A stretch of DNA of 41,719 nt from Planctomycetota bacterium (GTDB taxonomy: Bacteria > Planctomycetota > J058): NCBI GenBank assembly GCA_019636275.1, contig JAHBXY010000074.1, positions 1 to 41,719 of the forward strand, written 5' to 3'. Each line of letters starts with the position of its first letter. Within the stretch, counting starts at the first letter, position 1. Shown one piece after another: positions 39,529 through 41,719 of this stretch. A program made the translations under genes and the position numbers. The notes under the pieces were generated by a model, which saw only the letters and a program-made list of their open reading frames with translations, was not told the DNA's origin and searched no databases.

Positions 39529-40731
39529 ATGCATGCCCAGGCGCGAGAGAACTTTTCGGGTCGAGCCCTGAGCCTTGCCGCCGGGCTCCCGCTGTGCCGC
39601 CGCCGGCCGCGCGCGCTCTACGTGCACCTGCCGTTCTGCGCCCGGCGCTGCCCCTACTGCGACTTCGCCGTGGCGCCCTGGCGCGAGGGGGTCGGCCTCG
39701 AGGCCCGCTACCTGGCCGCCCTGGAGGCCGAGGCCCGGGCGCGGGTGCCGGCGGGCTTCCGGGCACGCACGGTCTACCTCGGCGGCGGGACGCCGACAGA
39801 GCTGACGCTCGACGGCCTGCGGCGGCTGGTCGACCTGCTGCGGCCCTGGGCGTCCGGGGCGGCCGAGGTCACGGTCGAGGCCAACCCGCGCACCCTCCTG
39901 CCGAGGAAGCTGGCCCCCCTGGTGGAGGGGCTCGGGGTGACGCGGCTGAGCCTTGGCGCGCAGAGCTTCACGCCACGGCTGCTCGAGGCGCTCGGGCGCT
40001 TCCACCGGCCCGAGGACGTCGCCCGCGCCGTGCGCCTGGCCCGCGACCTGGGCGTGCCGGGGGTGAGCATCGACCTCATGGTGGCGATCCCCGGCCAGAC
40101 GCCGGCCGACGTCGAGCACGACGTCGACGCCGCGCTGGCGCTCGAGCCCGACCACGTCTCGGTCTACTGCCTGACCTACGAGCCCGGGACGCCCTACCAC
40201 CGCCAGCGGCGCGCGGGCGCGCTCGTGGCCCACCGGCCGGGCGCCGAGGCGCGCATGCTCGGCCTCGTGCGGCGCCGCCTGCGGGCGGCCGGCTTCGAGC
40301 ACTACGAGGTGTCGAACTACGCCCTGCCGGGGCGGCGCTCGCGCCACAACCGGGTCTACTGGAGGAACCACCCCTACGTCGGGCTGGGCAACGGCGCGGC
40401 GTCGCACCTGGGCGGCGTGCGGCTCATGAACCACCGCGACCCGCTGGCGTACGTCGAGGCGGTCGAGCGCGGCGGCGAGGCCGTCGCCGAGCGCGAGGCG
40501 CTCGAGCCCGCGCGCAAGGTCCGCGAGACGGCCTACCTGGCCCTGCGCACGAGCCGCGGCCTCGACCCGGGCCGGTTCCTGCGCGACACCGGCGTCGACC
40601 CGCGGGCGTTCTTCTCGGACGAGCTGGCCCGGCTGACCGAGCTCGGCCTCGTGACCACGCGCGGCCAGCGGGTCGTGCTCACCGGGCGCGGGGTGTCGCT
40701 CGCGGACGCGGTGGGCCGCGAGCTACTCTGA
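39529..40731 (+). CDS. hemW: HemW-type radical SAM protein
   Basis: A 400-residue radical SAM protein of the HemN/HemW group. The cluster motif is CARRCPYCDF (CxxxCxxC followed by Asp-Phe), with Phe where coproporphyrinogen oxidase HemN has a fourth Cys. That places it with HemW, a heme chaperone that inserts heme into cytochromes. YLGGGTPTEL binds SAM, and VTVEANPRTL, RLSLGAQSF and GVSIDLMVAIPGQTPADV follow the usual order. The HemN C-terminal domain (VRETAYLALRTSRGLDPGRF) is present. The ATG at 39529 gives about 35 residues before the first strand. It is divergent from the DUF4388 gene across 66 bp containing TATTCT at 39505, and runs directly into the Ser/Thr kinase gene. Confidence 0.93.
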   Translation: MHAQARENFSGRALSLAAGLPLCRRRPRALYVHLPFCARRCPYCDFAVAPWREGVGLEARYLAALEAEARARVPAGFRARTVYLGGGTPTELTLDGLRRLVDLLRPWASGAAEVTVEANPRTLLPRKLAPLVEGLGVTRLSLGAQSFTPRLLEALGRFHRPEDVARAVRLARDLGVPGVSIDLMVAIPGQTPADVEHDVDAALALEPDHVSVYCLTYEPGTPYHRQRRAGALVAHRPGAEARMLGLVRRRLRAAGFEHYEVSNYALPGRRSRHNRVYWRNHPYVGLGNGAASHLGGVRLMNHRDPLAYVEAVERGGEAVAEREALEPARKVRETAYLALRTSRGLDPGRFLRDTGVDPRAFFSDELARLTELGLVTTRGQRVVLTGRGVSLADAVGRELL

Positions 40732-40735
40732 GCGC

Positions 40736-41719
40736 GTGGCCGACGACCGCCGCTCGAAGCTCGAGACCGCGCTCCTCGACTCGCGGCTCCTCACGAGCGA
40801 CGAGGCCGCCGAGGCGGGCGTCTGCGAGGGCGGGCTCGCCGGCTGGCTGCGGCGGCAGCGGCTCCTGCCGCCGGCGCTGATCGAGCAGGCCGAGCGCGGC
40901 GAGCCGCTGCGGCTCGGCCGCTACGTCGTGACGGGGCGCCTGGGCAAGGGCGGCATGGGCGCCGTCCTTCGCGCGCGCGACGACGCGCTCGGGCGCGAGG
41001 TGGCGCTCAAGGTCCTGCGCCTCGACGGGGCCGAGGACGAGGCGACGCTGCGCGCGCGCTTCCGTCGCGAGGCGCTGGCGCTCGCGCGCCTCGACCACCC
41101 GGGGGTCGTGCGCGTCTACGACCTCGAGGAGCTGCCCGACGGCCTGCTCGTCCTGGCCATGGAGCGCGTCGAGGGCGCGTCGGTCGAGCAGCGCATCCGC
41201 AAGGGCCCGCTCCCCGAGCGCGACGCGCGGCGGCTGCTCCGGCAGGTGGCGCAGGCCATGATCGCCGCCGAGGCGCAGGGGATCGTCCACCGCGACCTCA
41301 AGCCCGGCAACGTCCTGTGGGTGGCCGAGGGCGACGTCTACAAGGTGTGCGACTTCGGCCTGGCCCGCTTCCAGGGGGGCGCGCCCGGCGGCGGCGGCGC
41401 GCTCACGCAGGCCTGCACGGTCCTCGGCACGCCCTTCTACATGAGCCCCGAGCAGGCGACCGGCGAGGCGCTCGACGCGCGCTCGGACATGTACAGCCTG
41501 GGGCTCACGCTGCACGAGGTGCTCACCGGGAAGGTCCCGTTCGAGGGCCCGCGCCTGGACGAGGTCCTGCGCCGGCGGCTGCGCGAGGAGGTGCCGAACC
41601 TGCGGCGGGTCGCGCCCCACGTCTCGCACGGCCTGGCGCGCGTCGTCGGCTGGATGACCCAGCGCGACCCGGCGCGGCGGCCGGCGAGCTGGAAGGCGCT
41701 GGCCAGCGAGCTGGCCGCG
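40736..41719 (+). CDS. Ser/Thr protein kinase, C-terminus cut by window edge
   Basis: A Ser/Thr kinase starting at a GTG 4 nt after the hemW stop. An N-terminal helical extension of about 60 residues (ETALLDSRLLTSDEAAEAGV, then GWLRRQRLLPPALIEQAERG) precedes the kinase domain. The domain has GRLGKGGMGAV (glycine loop), VALKVL (Lys), IVHRDLKPGNVLW (catalytic loop), VCDFGLA (magnesium) and GTPFYMSPEQATG (activation segment). The open frame reaches the last base, so the C-terminal region is not seen. The N-terminal extension recalls the domain before some planctomycete kinases; its function is unknown. Tight spacing suggests cotranscription with hemW. Confidence 0.92.
   Translation, partial: MADDRRSKLETALLDSRLLTSDEAAEAGVCEGGLAGWLRRQRLLPPALIEQAERGEPLRLGRYVVTGRLGKGGMGAVLRARDDALGREVALKVLRLDGAEDEATLRARFRREALALARLDHPGVVRVYDLEELPDGLLVLAMERVEGASVEQRIRKGPLPERDARRLLRQVAQAMIAAEAQGIVHRDLKPGNVLWVAEGDVYKVCDFGLARFQGGAPGGGGALTQACTVLGTPFYMSPEQATGEALDARSDMYSLGLTLHEVLTGKVPFEGPRLDEVLRRRLREEVPNLRRVAPHVSHGLARVVGWMTQRDPARRPASWKALASELAA

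Noticed and set aside
39529..40731. Oxygen-independent coproporphyrinogen III oxidase HemN
   Set aside because: The cluster motif is CxxxCxxCxF without the fourth cysteine of HemN, which is the HemW pattern.

Overview
This is a 41.7 kb window of very GC-rich bacterial DNA (by eye well above 70% G+C, with strong G/C bias at third codon positions). Many lipoproteins with N-terminal lipoboxes, a secretin, BamD-like and LptE-like outer-membrane assembly lipoproteins and a GT9 heptosyltransferase-like remnant show a Gram-negative envelope. GMG-type Ser/Thr protein kinases at both ends, two PilZ proteins, a DUF4388 protein and many short lipoprotein paralogs fit a planctomycete-like or myxobacterium-like lineage; I lean to Planctomycetota, without certainty. 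No rRNA, tRNA, CRISPR array, insertion sequence or phage module was seen.

Layout. 1-2.4 kb: Ser/Thr kinase (cut by the window edge), a TPR gene remnant and a secretin. 2.4-4.1 kb: tandem repeats, a dispersed ~90 bp element and an unknown protein. 4.2-4.8 kb: a SelW-like selenoprotein with an in-frame UGA, behind a PilZ gene. 4.9-8.9 kb: NCS1 permease, EI24/CysZ-like membrane protein, HtrA-like protease. 8.9-12.0 kb: Flp-type pilin-like protein, two paralogous TPR lipoproteins, larE. 12.3-16.0 kb: recO, bamD-like, lptE-like, a membrane protein. 16.2-21.2 kb: HEAT/TPR protein and PilZ (minus strand), pfkA and a frameshifted GT9 gene (plus strand). 21.4-25.3 kb: tsaE, mutL (frameshifted in its linker), 5'-nucleotidase. 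25.5-28.0 kb: two paralogous lipoproteins and a disrupted DUF2225-like gene. 28.0-31.2 kb: sensor kinase plus an NtrC-type regulator without a DNA-binding domain. 31.2-34.3 kb: an inverted microsatellite, a GT2 glycosyltransferase and an M6-type metalloprotease. 34.3-39.5 kb: two secreted paralogs, a perfect 90 bp tandem repeat and a DUF4388/beta-propeller protein. 39.5-41.7 kb: hemW and a second Ser/Thr kinase (cut by the window edge).

The main discovery is the selenoprotein at 4187-4429 on the minus strand. It is an 80-residue Rdx/SelW-family protein with a Cys-Thr-Arg-Sec motif encoded by TGA. A perfect 7 bp stem with a GGTCT loop lies 14 nt after the TGA, where a bacterial SECIS element should be. 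A standard gene caller would break or miss this gene. It implies that the host decodes UGA as selenocysteine.

Other structure not explained by ordinary genes: a recurring TAnnnT-like -10 element 6-11 nt upstream of start codons that lack a Shine-Dalgarno sequence, which suggests leaderless transcripts; a cluster of frame disruptions between 20.3 and 27.9 kb, which may be real decay or assembly indels; three tandem pairs of exported paralogs; and several intergenic repeat families.
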